A DNA stretch of 64,000 bases from contig NZ_JADBEB010000001.1 in the NCBI RefSeq assembly GCF_014874095.1, positions 2,852,001 to 2,916,000 of the forward strand, in the 5' to 3' direction. The notes beneath the pieces were generated by a model. The model saw only the letters and a program-made list of their open reading frames with translations, did not search any database and was not told where the DNA came from. Made by a program: the position numbers and the translations under genes. The stretch's first letter is position 1, and each line of letters begins with the position of its first letter. Below are positions 43,042-52,001 of the stretch, one piece after another. This stretch comes from Plantactinospora soyae (GTDB taxonomy: Bacteria; Actinomycetota; Actinomycetes; Mycobacteriales; Micromonosporaceae).

Positions 43042-44229
43042 TTGACGCAGTTCTTCCTGAGTCGTGCCGCGGGTGACGACGACAGCTACGCGATCCGCTT
43101 CTTCCGGGACCTCTCGGCCAAGGTCAGGGAAATCTCGGGTGTGGACGGCGAGGTCGGATTCGTCGAAACGGTCGACAGCGACAGCCGCTCACCCTGGTCC
43201 GCACCGGCCCGTAACGCCCTGGCCGGTTGCCAGGCGTTCGTCGCGCTCTGTTCGCCGCGCTTCTTCCTCAGCGAACGCTGCGGACGACAGTGGTGGATCT
43301 TCGCCGATCGGCTCGACCGGTACGCGAAGCAGACCGGCCAGCAACCTCCGGCGCTGCTGTCGGTGCTCTGGTCCGGCGGCAGCGGCGTGGACGGCGCGCC
43401 CGGCGAGGGCCGCGAGGCGGTCCGGCAGCTCATCAGACTTCGCAGCCACCGACCGCGCTACGAGTCCCTGCTGACCACGCTGGCTACGCAGATCGTCCGG
43501 ACCGTCGAGGAGCACCGCATTCCACCGGTCAGTCCCAACTTCGATCCGGCGAACGTGCCGAGCGCCTTCGACTACGCGGGAGTGGAGTCGGCGCTCCAGA
43601 CGCCCTCGGCGAAGGATCTGGCCGAGGCCGCCACCCAGCACGTGCACTTCATCGTGGCGGCGGGCACCCGTGCCGAGATGGGCGCGGTCCGCGACGACAT
43701 CCGCTTCTACGGTGATCGGGGACAGGACTGGGCCGCATACCGGCCGGCGCTCTCGGGCCCACTCGTCGCGCACGCCCGTACGCTCGCCGCCGAGCGCCTG
43801 TTCCGGTCGGATGTCATCGATCTCGACGATCTGTCCGAACGCCTCGACCAGGCGCGCAGGAACAACGAGATCGTTGTCCTGCTGGTCGACGCGTGGATCA
43901 CGAAGCTCGCGGCCTACCGGCGGATACTTGCCGAGTTCGACGATCAGACGGATTCGAGCGTCGCGGTGCTGGCGCCGGCCAACGTGACCGACGCGGAGAC
44001 GGTCCGGCACAGCGGTGAGCTCCGGGCCGGACTGGCCCAGACCTTTCCGCACAATCTCGCGCGTGGGGACCAACTGGTTCGTATCGAGATCGACAGCCCC
44101 GAATCGTTCGAGATCGACCTTGTCTCGGCGCTCGAGGAGGCGCAGAATCGCATCTTCAGCCGTGGACGGGTGTTCCGCAGGCCGGCCCAGGACGCGCCGG
44201 CCGACCGACCCATCCTGCAGGGTCCGTAA
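43042..44229 (+). CDS. FxsC-like TIR protein, copy 2, catalytic-position Glu replaced by Gln
   Basis: 395 residues. The TIR-like part reads TQFFLSRAAGDDD, ISGVDGEVGFVETVDSDSRSPW, FVALCSPRFFLSERCGRQWW. At the position where copy 1 and the third TIR protein have Glu (CGREW, CGKEW), it has Gln (Q83, CGRQW), so any NAD-cleaving activity should be lost. The FxsC domain is intact (HVHFIVAAGTRAEM, RFYGDRGQDWAAYRPAL, NEIVVLLVDAWITKLAAYR) and it ends RPILQGP. TTG 43042 after GGGAGGAGGAG is chosen from the ribosome site and homology to copy 1; the frame extends upstream to TTG 42871 and beyond. First gene of the rightward module. Confidence 0.78.
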   Translation: MTQFFLSRAAGDDDSYAIRFFRDLSAKVREISGVDGEVGFVETVDSDSRSPWSAPARNALAGCQAFVALCSPRFFLSERCGRQWWIFADRLDRYAKQTGQQPPALLSVLWSGGSGVDGAPGEGREAVRQLIRLRSHRPRYESLLTTLATQIVRTVEEHRIPPVSPNFDPANVPSAFDYAGVESALQTPSAKDLAEAATQHVHFIVAAGTRAEMGAVRDDIRFYGDRGQDWAAYRPALSGPLVAHARTLAAERLFRSDVIDLDDLSERLDQARRNNEIVVLLVDAWITKLAAYRRILAEFDDQTDSSVAVLAPANVTDAETVRHSGELRAGLAQTFPHNLARGDQLVRIEIDSPESFEIDLVSALEEAQNRIFSRGRVFRRPAQDAPADRPILQGP

Positions 44230-44452
44230 CGGACCGCTGATGTTCCCGACCACGTTGATCCGCGATCCGTCGTCCATGCCCCGATGGCGGCATCGGCCGG
44301 GTCCGATTCGGATCGGGGGTGCGCGGCCTTCCTACAATGAGCGTGACTCGCGTATGTTGCGCATACTGGGAACTCCTCGTCGTACGGCGATCCCCCACTC
44401 CGGTGTTGATCGGATATCCCGTTGCGTACGACGTGGGGTCCGGGGAGGGCCA

Positions 44453-45283
44453 GTGCTGTACTTCTTCTTGAGTTACGCGCACGGGGAGCGCGAGGACAGG
44501 GCTCGCGTACAGCAGTTCTTCAACGACCTGAGCACGGAGATCCGCGTACTGACCGGTGAGGACGGCGGTACGGCCGTCGGGTTCCACGACGACGGTGCAC
44601 TGCGCCTGGGGGACGACTGGCCCCGGGAATTGTTCAACGCCCTCTGTCGCGCTCAGACCATGATCGCACTCTTCTCCCCGCGCTACTTCCGCAGCGAGTT
44701 CTGTGGAAAAGAATGGGCAGTGTTCAGTGCGCGGGTCCGCCGCTGGGAGCAGCACGGCGGAAGCGGTCAGGCCCGGCTCATTCCGATCTTCTGGGTGCGG
44801 CGTACCCAGGTCCCCGATGTTATCGAGCACCTTCAGCACCGCGACGCGCGGTTCAGTGACACATACGACCGGGAGGACCTGCGTGACCTGCTCCGGGAGC
44901 ACGCGCGGGGGCGTAGCGGCGAGTACGAGCGGTTCGTCAGCGTGCTCGCCCTGATGATCACGGAGATCGCCGCCGAGGGGCATCCGATGCCCGAGTCCGA
45001 CCTCTACCCGGAGTTCCAGTCCGATCTGCGGGCGGTGGGTAGCGCGTTCCACCCGTCGCCCGACGCCGTCCGACCGGCCGGGTCGTCGGCACCGGCACCG
45101 AGACCGGAGCCCGCGGCGGTGATCGAGCCTCGACGGCCGGTCGACGTGCCGAAGGGCCCACCACCCCGGCCGATTCTCAGTCTCGAGGAGGACCCGGAGC
45201 GGCCCGAGCCGGGCGAGCCGGCCGGGGACAGCACGGGTGCCGCGCCGCACAACATGAGGGGTGGTGGTCATGAGCGACCCTGA
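44453..45283 (+). CDS. Third TIR-domain protein of the Fxs locus
   Basis: 276 residues. A single TIR-like domain (LYFFLSYAHGERED, EIRVLTGEDGGTAVGFHDD, IALFSPRYFRSEFCGKEW, with E87 at the catalytic position) is followed by a Pro-rich tail containing PPPRPILSLEED. It lacks the second FxsC domain but retains the RPIL element found at the ends of both FxsC proteins. GTG 44453 follows GGGGAGGG. The end overlaps fxsT copy 2 by 14 bases, indicating translational coupling. The 223-base gap before it (44230-44452) shows no gene. Confidence 0.8.
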   Translation: MLYFFLSYAHGEREDRARVQQFFNDLSTEIRVLTGEDGGTAVGFHDDGALRLGDDWPRELFNALCRAQTMIALFSPRYFRSEFCGKEWAVFSARVRRWEQHGGSGQARLIPIFWVRRTQVPDVIEHLQHRDARFSDTYDREDLRDLLREHARGRSGEYERFVSVLALMITEIAAEGHPMPESDLYPEFQSDLRAVGSAFHPSPDAVRPAGSSAPAPRPEPAAVIEPRRPVDVPKGPPPRPILSLEEDPERPEPGEPAGDSTGAAPHNMRGGGHERP

Positions 45284-48200
45284 GGGCGTCCGGCAGCACG
45301 CCGGCCGGATCATCACCTTCTATTCGTACAAGGGTGGTACCGGCCGCACCATGGCGTTGGCGAACATCGCCTGGCTGCTCGCCAACAACGGCCACCGCGT
45401 ACTCACCATCGACTGGGACCTCGAGTCGCCCGGCCTGCACCGCTACCTCCACCCCTTCCTGGTGGACAAGGAACTACGCGGCTCGCACGGTGTGATCGAC
45501 CTGGTACGCGAGTACGCCAAGGCCGCCACCCGGCCGGCTGCGGGCGGCTCGGAGGTGCTGCACCCCGACGAGGTGTCCAATCTCGCCCGGATCCAGCGCT
45601 ACGCCAGTTCCCTCGAGTTCCCGTTCCCCAACGACGGCGGCATCGATCTGGTGCCCGCGGGCCGGCAGGGTCCGGAGTACTCGACCCGGGTCAGCACCTT
45701 CAACTGGGACGACTTCTACGACCGGCTCGGCGGGGCGGTCTTTCTCGACGCGCTCCGTGAGGACCTACGCAGCCACTACGACTACGTGCTGATCGACAGC
45801 CGGACCGGGTTGAGTGACACCGCCGGCATCTGCACGGTGCTGCTGCCGGACGTGCTGGTCAACTGCTTCACGATGAGCACCCAGAGCATCCAGGGCGCGG
45901 TCTCGGTGGCCCGGTCGATCCGTAACCTGCGTCGCGGGCAGCCGATCCGGATCTTTCCGGTGCCGACCCGGGTCGAGGACGGCGAGCAGACCAAGCTGGA
46001 ACGCAGCCGTACGCACGCGCGGCAGTTGTTCGAGCCGTTCGTCCGGGCGTTGGACCGGCAGGACTCGGACAAGTACTGGGGTTCGGTGGAGATCCCCTAC
46101 AAGGTCTACTACGCCTACGAGGAGATCCTGGCGGCGTTCGGTGACCGGCCCCGGCAGGAGGGGACGTTGCTGGCTGCGTACGAGCGGCTGGCCGGGATAG
46201 TGGTCGGGTCGCCGATCGAACTGCCGATCACGATGCCGGAGACCCGGCGACTGCGGTGGCTGGCGGACTTCGAACGGCGTGCCCCGCTGAGCCCGGGCGA
46301 ACTGGTGATCAGCTATGCCCCACGGGACCGGATCTGGGCGGAGTGGGTGGCCGCCGAACTGTCCCGGGTCAGCCAGCAGAGCCGGCTGGTCGAGCAGCGC
46401 GCGTCGATGGAGGAGGTCGACCGGGCCGACCGGATCCTGGTGCTGCTGTCCCAGGAGTACACGCGTTCCCGGGAGGCGGCCCGACTGTGGCGGCGCGGGC
46501 AGGAGCGGGAGTACGACGGCCCGGGCCGCTTCGTCGTACCGATCCGGTTCGACGCCACACCCACGCCCGCGATGTTCGAGGAGCGGGACGTGGTCGAGCT
46601 GCACGGGGTGTCGGGGATGCAGGCCCGGGAGTCCCTGCTGGCCGCCCTCGACCTGATGGACGTGTCGTCGTCGCCCGGGGCGGGCGAGGGGCAGACCTGG
46701 CCACGGTTCCCGGCCGCGCTGCCGCCGATCTGGCGGGTACCGGCGCGGAACCCGGCGTTCACCGGCCGGGACGCGATCGTGGAGATGCTGCGGAACCGGC
46801 TGCACCGGCACCCGACCGCCCAACCCCTGGCGCTGCTCGGGCTGGGCGGGGTCGGCAAGACCCAGATTGCCCTGGAGTACGCGCACCGCTTCGCCGCCTA
46901 CTACGACATTGTCTGGTGGATCTCGGCGGACCAGCCGCAGATCGTCCGTGCCGAGCTGGCCAAACTCGCCGGTCAGATGAAGCTCGCCGGGTCGACCGTC
47001 AACGAGCAGGTCGACGCCGTCCTCCAGGCACTGCGCCAGGGCAGCCGGTTCCCCCGCTGGCTGATCATTTTTGACAACCCGGAGGAGCCGGAGCAGATCC
47101 GGGACTTCCTTCCCGACGGCCCCGGCGACGTGATCGTCACGACCCGCAACCAGAGCTGGACCCACGTCACCGAGTACCTCGAGATCGGGGTCTTCGAGCG
47201 GGCCGAGAGCGTCGAGCTGATCTCCCGCCGGGTGCAGACCCTGATGCCGAGCGACGCCGAGGCCGTCGCCGAGCGGCTGGGCGACCTGCCGCTGGTGGTG
47301 GAGCAGGCGGCGGCCTGGCTGGCAACCACCGCGATGCCGGTGCGGAGCTACCTGAACCTGCTGGACACCCGGCTGCCCGAGATGCTGGCCGAGAGGCCCC
47401 CGCAGGGCTATCCGAACTCGGCCGCGGTGACCTGGAGCCTGTCGATGGAACGGCTCCGGGAGAGCCGGCCCGCCGCTGCCCGGCTGCTGGAACTCTTCTC
47501 GTTCTTCTCGCCGGAACCGATCCCGACCTGGCTGCTGTCGACGCCCCGGATGGTCGAGGAACTCGCGAAGGTCGACCGGGCGATGCGGGATCCGTTGTTG
47601 CACGGCGCGTTGATCCAGGATATCGGACGGTACGCGCTCGCCCGGGTAGATCCGGCAATCAACGCGATTCGGGTTCATCGACTGGTACAAACGGTGATCA
47701 GGGACGCGATGAGCGTCGAAGCGAGGGTGGAGAGCCGGGTGCAGGTCCAGGAGATCCTCGCGGCCACGTCGGCGGCGAGGCAGGGCGGGGTGGACGACCG
47801 GGAGAACTGGTCGACCTACGAGGAACTGCGTCCGCACCTCGAACCGTCCGGCGCGCTGGAGTCCCGGGACGACGCCGTCCGACAGCTGGTCCTGGACATG
47901 GTGCGGTATCTCCGCCTGCGGGGTGACCTCGCCGGCAGCGAGGAACTGGCCGAGGCCGCCGTGAAGCAGTGGTCCACGATGTTCGACACAGAGGACGCCC
48001 TGGCCCTGCGGCTGCGCGTGCAGCTCGCCAACACGCTGCGGGACGTCGGTCGCTCCCGTGAATCGCTTGCGATCAGCGAAGAGGTGCTGCCCCGGCTGAC
48101 GGAGCTGTTGGGGCCTGACCACTTCTACACCCTCGAAGCGGCCGGCGGACTCGCCGCAGACTACTGGCTCTACGGACGCTATCGGGAAGCGACGACGCTG

Positions 48201-49196
48201 AACCAGCAGGGGTGGGCGCGCTGGCGCAGCGCCTACGGCGACGACCACTTCCGGACGCTGATGGCGGCGAACAACGCCGCTGCGGCCGAACGGTTCAACG
48301 GCCGCTACCGCGAGGCCTTCCAGATCGACACGGACAACCTCCGGCGCCGACGCAAGGTGCTGGGCGAGCGGGACTACTGGACGCTGCACTCCGCCGTGGC
48401 CCTCGGTCGCGACATGCGGGCGTTGGGCGACCTGGAGCAATCTCGGGCGTTGTTGACCAATGCTCTGCGGGACTGCCAGGTGGAGCTCGGCGACGACAAC
48501 CGGCTCAGCCTGTGGGCGGCCAAGAGCCTGGCGGTGACGCTGCGCCGGATGGGGCGCCCCCAGGAGGCCGTCGCGCTCCTCGACGACACTCTCCGCCGGT
48601 CCCAGAAGACATTCGGGGAGCGGCATCCGGAAACCATGCAGTGCCTACTGGAGTCCGCCTGCCTGCACTCCGCGCTCGACGACCAGGCCCTGGCCCGGCA
48701 ACAGGTGGAGGACGTCTTGGCGTACTTCCGCGAGACGTACGGTGCCGACAACCCGCTCACGCTGGGCGCGGCGAACGATCTCGGCATGATCCTGCTCCGG
48801 ACCGGTGACGCCGAGGCCGCGTTGCCGATCCTCGAGGAGACCGCCGAGCAGTTCGCCGACGTCCTCGGCGACGATCATCCGTTCACGCTGGCCTGCCGAC
48901 TCAACCTGGCGAATGCCCGGCATGCCACAGGCAGCCAGGCCGACGCCCGACGCCTCGACGAGCGTACTCAGGGGAAGCTGGTCGAACGGCTCGGTCGGCA
49001 ACACCCGACCACGATCGCGGCGACCTCCAACCTGGCGATCAGCCTCCGGGACACCGGCGCGCTGCACGATGCTCGGCAGCAGACCCAGAAGGCGCTCGAG
49101 TTCTCCCGGCAGGTCCTCGGCGACGAACATCCGAACACCATCGCGGTCCGGGACGGCCACCGCATCAAGGTCGACATCGAACTGGAGCCGCTGTAG
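45270..49196 (+). CDS. FxsT-like KGG-ATPase/TIR-like/NB-ARC/TPR protein, copy 2
   Basis: 1308 residues, collinear with copy 1. IITFYSYKGGTGRTMALANIAW places KGGTGRT at residues 21-27 as in copy 1; the divergent TIR-like segment is LVISYAPRDRIWAEWVAAEL; NB-ARC Walker A is LGLGGVGKTQIALEYAH near residue 527 with WLIIFDNPEEPE; the C-terminal third is TPR-rich (LGPDHFYTLEAAGGLAADYWL, LGRQHPTTIAATSNLAISLRD). ATG 45270 has GAGGGG upstream and overlaps the TIR gene. It converges with the HExxH gene 53 bases downstream. Two near-equal-length copies facing outward suggest an ancient duplication rather than a fresh one, since the sequences differ widely. Confidence 0.85.
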   Translation: MSDPEGVRQHAGRIITFYSYKGGTGRTMALANIAWLLANNGHRVLTIDWDLESPGLHRYLHPFLVDKELRGSHGVIDLVREYAKAATRPAAGGSEVLHPDEVSNLARIQRYASSLEFPFPNDGGIDLVPAGRQGPEYSTRVSTFNWDDFYDRLGGAVFLDALREDLRSHYDYVLIDSRTGLSDTAGICTVLLPDVLVNCFTMSTQSIQGAVSVARSIRNLRRGQPIRIFPVPTRVEDGEQTKLERSRTHARQLFEPFVRALDRQDSDKYWGSVEIPYKVYYAYEEILAAFGDRPRQEGTLLAAYERLAGIVVGSPIELPITMPETRRLRWLADFERRAPLSPGELVISYAPRDRIWAEWVAAELSRVSQQSRLVEQRASMEEVDRADRILVLLSQEYTRSREAARLWRRGQEREYDGPGRFVVPIRFDATPTPAMFEERDVVELHGVSGMQARESLLAALDLMDVSSSPGAGEGQTWPRFPAALPPIWRVPARNPAFTGRDAIVEMLRNRLHRHPTAQPLALLGLGGVGKTQIALEYAHRFAAYYDIVWWISADQPQIVRAELAKLAGQMKLAGSTVNEQVDAVLQALRQGSRFPRWLIIFDNPEEPEQIRDFLPDGPGDVIVTTRNQSWTHVTEYLEIGVFERAESVELISRRVQTLMPSDAEAVAERLGDLPLVVEQAAAWLATTAMPVRSYLNLLDTRLPEMLAERPPQGYPNSAAVTWSLSMERLRESRPAAARLLELFSFFSPEPIPTWLLSTPRMVEELAKVDRAMRDPLLHGALIQDIGRYALARVDPAINAIRVHRLVQTVIRDAMSVEARVESRVQVQEILAATSAARQGGVDDRENWSTYEELRPHLEPSGALESRDDAVRQLVLDMVRYLRLRGDLAGSEELAEAAVKQWSTMFDTEDALALRLRVQLANTLRDVGRSRESLAISEEVLPRLTELLGPDHFYTLEAAGGLAADYWLYGRYREATTLNQQGWARWRSAYGDDHFRTLMAANNAAAAERFNGRYREAFQIDTDNLRRRRKVLGERDYWTLHSAVALGRDMRALGDLEQSRALLTNALRDCQVELGDDNRLSLWAAKSLAVTLRRMGRPQEAVALLDDTLRRSQKTFGERHPETMQCLLESACLHSALDDQALARQQVEDVLAYFRETYGADNPLTLGAANDLGMILLRTGDAEAALPILEETAEQFADVLGDDHPFTLACRLNLANARHATGSQADARRLDERTQGKLVERLGRQHPTTIAATSNLAISLRDTGALHDARQQTQKALEFSRQVLGDEHPNTIAVRDGHRIKVDIELEPL

Positions 49197-49249
49197 GTCC
49201 GCGGTGGAAGTCGCGACATCCGGCCGCGTCAACGTATTCCTCGAACTGG

Positions 49250-51112
49250 TCAGGGCAATGCCCTGGTCAGCCACTCGGCCACCTGCTCCGGCGGGACCCG
49301 ACCGCCGGCGGCGACGTACAACCTGTGAACCAGTCCGGGGTGGTCGATCAGGGTTCTGGACACGACGGTCCGGCCGGTCGTCGCACGAACTGTCGCTACT
49401 ACGAGTCGAACCCAACCTTCGAGATCGTCGGGGCGAATCTCTGCCGCGTACGCGCGGGCGGCGTCGCCGTACCGGCCGGCGAGATAGGCGGCGTCCCCGT
49501 GATGCGGCGCGCACGCGGCGGCCGGTCCGGGAGTCATGTGCAGGCTCGACCGGATCAGGTTGGCCAGGGCCGGCTCGGATGCGGCTGGTGCACCGAAGGG
49601 GGACTTCCGGGACGCCAACGAGTCGATCAGTTCGGCCGAGTCGGCCAACCAGGCGGGCAGGGGCGCCGCCACCAGCCGGGCGAGAGTCGCCGAATCGGGT
49701 GTCGCGTTCAGCAGCCGCCATCGCACGGCGTACCCGAGCGCGGCGTCGGCGGCGGCCTGGTCGATCTCCGGCGGCAACGGTTCTCCGGCCCAGGCTTCCA
49801 ATCGATCCCGCAACGGCGTGACGAACGCAGTGCCGAGGGCGGTCAGTTCGCCCGCGTACAGGAGATCGTGCACCGCGAGCAGGGTGAGTCGGCGCCAGAG
49901 GGCGAATTCGAAGTGCGCGGTCCGAGCGGCTCCCGGATCCGCCAAGAGCAGACGACGCCGTCGCCAGAAATCGCAGACGCCGAGGTGGGCATAGACGCCG
50001 TGTAGTGCGGCGGATACCGGGCGTGGGTCGGAGCGCCAAGCAGCGATGTACCGGGCGACGCCATCTGTTTCATACAGGTCGTACAGGTCGAGGATCGCCA
50101 CCAGTTTCATGTGCTGGAACTCGTGGATCAGGGACAGGGCCAGCGCTTCCGCCGTGGAGTTCGCCGACACCGCCAGTGACCCGTACGCCTGGAACGACGT
50201 GGCGCCCTGGCTCGTACCATTCTCCGACGGCGCGAGCGGCATCAGGGAGATGAGCGCCGCGCGCATCCCCCGCGCATAGTCGGAGTAGTCCGTGTCCAGG
50301 ACGGACCATGCCTCGCGGCACAGCTGGTCGAAGCGGAGGGCCGCCGACCCGTCGAGCCGTGGCGCCGGGGGCCACTGGTGGCAGTTCCGGTACGGGTCGA
50401 GGTCCTCGATCCGTACTGTGTAGCGGCGTCGAGGACCATCGACCCGGATCCGCCGGACCGGAAGCCAGTGCTCCGACTCGCGTCGGAACGGACCCGACAC
50501 CACGACAGTGTGAAGCTCGCCGACGAAGGTCAGCGCCGACCCGTCGCCGACCACACGAACCCGATGGTCACCCAGTCCCACCAGGGCACCGAGCGTGGGG
50601 AGGACCAGCACGCCGTCCCGGACCGGCAGCGTGACGTCGAAGAGCAGTCCGGCGGCTGCCCCGGCTGCGGCGGCGAGAGCGGTCAGGTATCCGAGCTCGT
50701 CCTCGATTCCCGGCGGCCTGGACGGATCGGCCCCGTCGACCGAGAGCAGCTGGCGTAAACAGGAACTGGCCCAGTTGTCGAGGTACGGATGCGCCAGTAC
50801 CGAGTGCACGGATTCCGGCCGGGCCGCCTCGGCCTCGCCGAGCAGTCGCGTCGCCTCGGCCACGACGGAGGCGATGTCCTCGCCCAGTTTCATCGCCTCT
50901 AGTACCACCGTGAGCAGTTGCAGTCTCCGTTTGGAGCGTTGACTGGCGGAGAGGACGCCGATGGCGTACCGATCGCCATCGCCCTGCGCCAGGGCGACGA
51001 TCTGCTCGGTGGTCAGCCGATGACGCCGGACGGAATTGCCACGCACGTGCCCGTCATGCGACGTCGGCGGCGCTCTTCCTGCGGATCCCGAGGATAGTTC
51101 CCGGCTCTCCAT
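49250..51112 (-). CDS. HExxH-motif peptide-modification protein (beta-hydroxylase-like)
   Basis: 620 residues. The motif LSLIHEFQHMKLVAI contains H330-E-F-Q-H334, the signature of the HExxH proteins that accompany or are fused to FxsB; some members are 2-oxoglutarate/iron-dependent peptide beta-hydroxylases. Other family-like stretches are GVYAHLGVCDFWRRRR and LRDRLEAWAGEPLP. It probably introduces a second modification into the FxsA peptide. ATG 51112 with GAAGGTGG upstream; the folded part probably begins near residue 30 (RRHRLTTEQIVALAQGD). The AAC(3)-like gene precedes it by 23 bases on the same strand. Confidence 0.82.
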   Translation of the reverse strand: MESRELSSGSAGRAPPTSHDGHVRGNSVRRHRLTTEQIVALAQGDGDRYAIGVLSASQRSKRRLQLLTVVLEAMKLGEDIASVVAEATRLLGEAEAARPESVHSVLAHPYLDNWASSCLRQLLSVDGADPSRPPGIEDELGYLTALAAAAGAAAGLLFDVTLPVRDGVLVLPTLGALVGLGDHRVRVVGDGSALTFVGELHTVVVSGPFRRESEHWLPVRRIRVDGPRRRYTVRIEDLDPYRNCHQWPPAPRLDGSAALRFDQLCREAWSVLDTDYSDYARGMRAALISLMPLAPSENGTSQGATSFQAYGSLAVSANSTAEALALSLIHEFQHMKLVAILDLYDLYETDGVARYIAAWRSDPRPVSAALHGVYAHLGVCDFWRRRRLLLADPGAARTAHFEFALWRRLTLLAVHDLLYAGELTALGTAFVTPLRDRLEAWAGEPLPPEIDQAAADAALGYAVRWRLLNATPDSATLARLVAAPLPAWLADSAELIDSLASRKSPFGAPAASEPALANLIRSSLHMTPGPAAACAPHHGDAAYLAGRYGDAARAYAAEIRPDDLEGWVRLVVATVRATTGRTVVSRTLIDHPGLVHRLYVAAGGRVPPEQVAEWLTRALP

Positions 51113-51135
51113 GTGCCACCTTCGGCGCGCCGCCG

Positions 51136-51954
51136 TCAGTTGGGGGACGCGCGCTGCTCCGACGCCTGGCGATGGCGGGGCAGCCAGGTGGTCGCGAACG
51201 TCACCGCCGACGTGATTGGCAACAGCCGGGCCGTCCCGGCACCCACATTACCGATCCGCACGGCATTCGCGGAGGTCAATTCGAAAGCTCGTCCGAGCTC
51301 CACGAAGTCACGGTCGTCCAGGGCAGCAGCCTGGTACGTGGTCCACCGCCGACCTTCCGGTGTCAGCACCACGCACCGGTTCGGCCGCCGGCCCAGCCCC
51401 GGCAGGCGGTACTCCGCCAGATGGAACGCGGTGCACCGGTCGTACCCGACGCCGAGCAGCAACGTCTCGCCCCCGGCCGCCTCGATCGCCCCCAGCGGCG
51501 AGTCCGGGCCGATTTCCGAGGTGATCGGATGCCGGGCGGTCAACTCCCGGGCCCGGAAGCCGACCGCGGCGAACGAGGTCTGCGGATGGCTACTGCGGAA
51601 GGCGTTGGGCCAGGTCCGGACCGTCTCGGCGATCAGCCCCAGCTCGCGGCAGGGTGTCACGGCGGGATCGAACGCCGGCAGTTCGGCGCGGATCGCCGGC
51701 CACCACGCCTCCGGCACCCGGACGTGGGACCACCGGGACGGGTCGCGGTTCTCCCGGGTGAACGCCGGTACGACCAGCGTCCCGGCCGCGCCCAGCACGT
51801 CGAGCAGCGCCCGGACCACCGTCGGGGCGCCGCCGCAGACCCAGCCGAGGGATCGGAGCGAGGCGTGCAGCAGAAGGGTGGTCCCCGGGCGTACGCCCAG
51901 GGCGCGGAAGTCCCGGACGAGACTGCTCCGGGTCTGTGGCACCGGCTCGGTCAT
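51136..51954 (-). CDS. AAC(3)-family N-acetyltransferase in the Fxs locus
   Basis: 272 residues with the antibiotic-acetyltransferase (AAC(3)) pattern: TRSSLVRDFRALGVRPGTTLLLHASLRSLGWVCGG, AGTLVVPAFTRENRDP, SHPQTSFAAVGFRA and DSPLGAIEAAGGETLLLGVGYDRCTAFHLAEY, keeping the catalytic His and acidic partners. Members acetylate the 3-amino group of aminoglycosides, but many relatives act on other amines. Its pairing with the HExxH gene (23 bases apart, same direction) suggests a role in tailoring or neutralising the Fxs product instead of, or besides, aminoglycoside resistance. GTG 51981 is an alternative start. Confidence 0.82.
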   Translation of the reverse strand: MTEPVPQTRSSLVRDFRALGVRPGTTLLLHASLRSLGWVCGGAPTVVRALLDVLGAAGTLVVPAFTRENRDPSRWSHVRVPEAWWPAIRAELPAFDPAVTPCRELGLIAETVRTWPNAFRSSHPQTSFAAVGFRARELTARHPITSEIGPDSPLGAIEAAGGETLLLGVGYDRCTAFHLAEYRLPGLGRRPNRCVVLTPEGRRWTTYQAAALDDRDFVELGRAFELTSANAVRIGNVGAGTARLLPITSAVTFATTWLPRHRQASEQRASPN

Positions 51955-52001
51955 GCGAACGGAGTGTGCCAGAAACGACACCGAACGTCAGATGCCCGTC
52001 G

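Noticed and set aside
49397-49408. TACTACGAGTCG, half of the BlaI-type operator
   Set aside because: Only half a site, and inside the HExxH coding region; probably chance.
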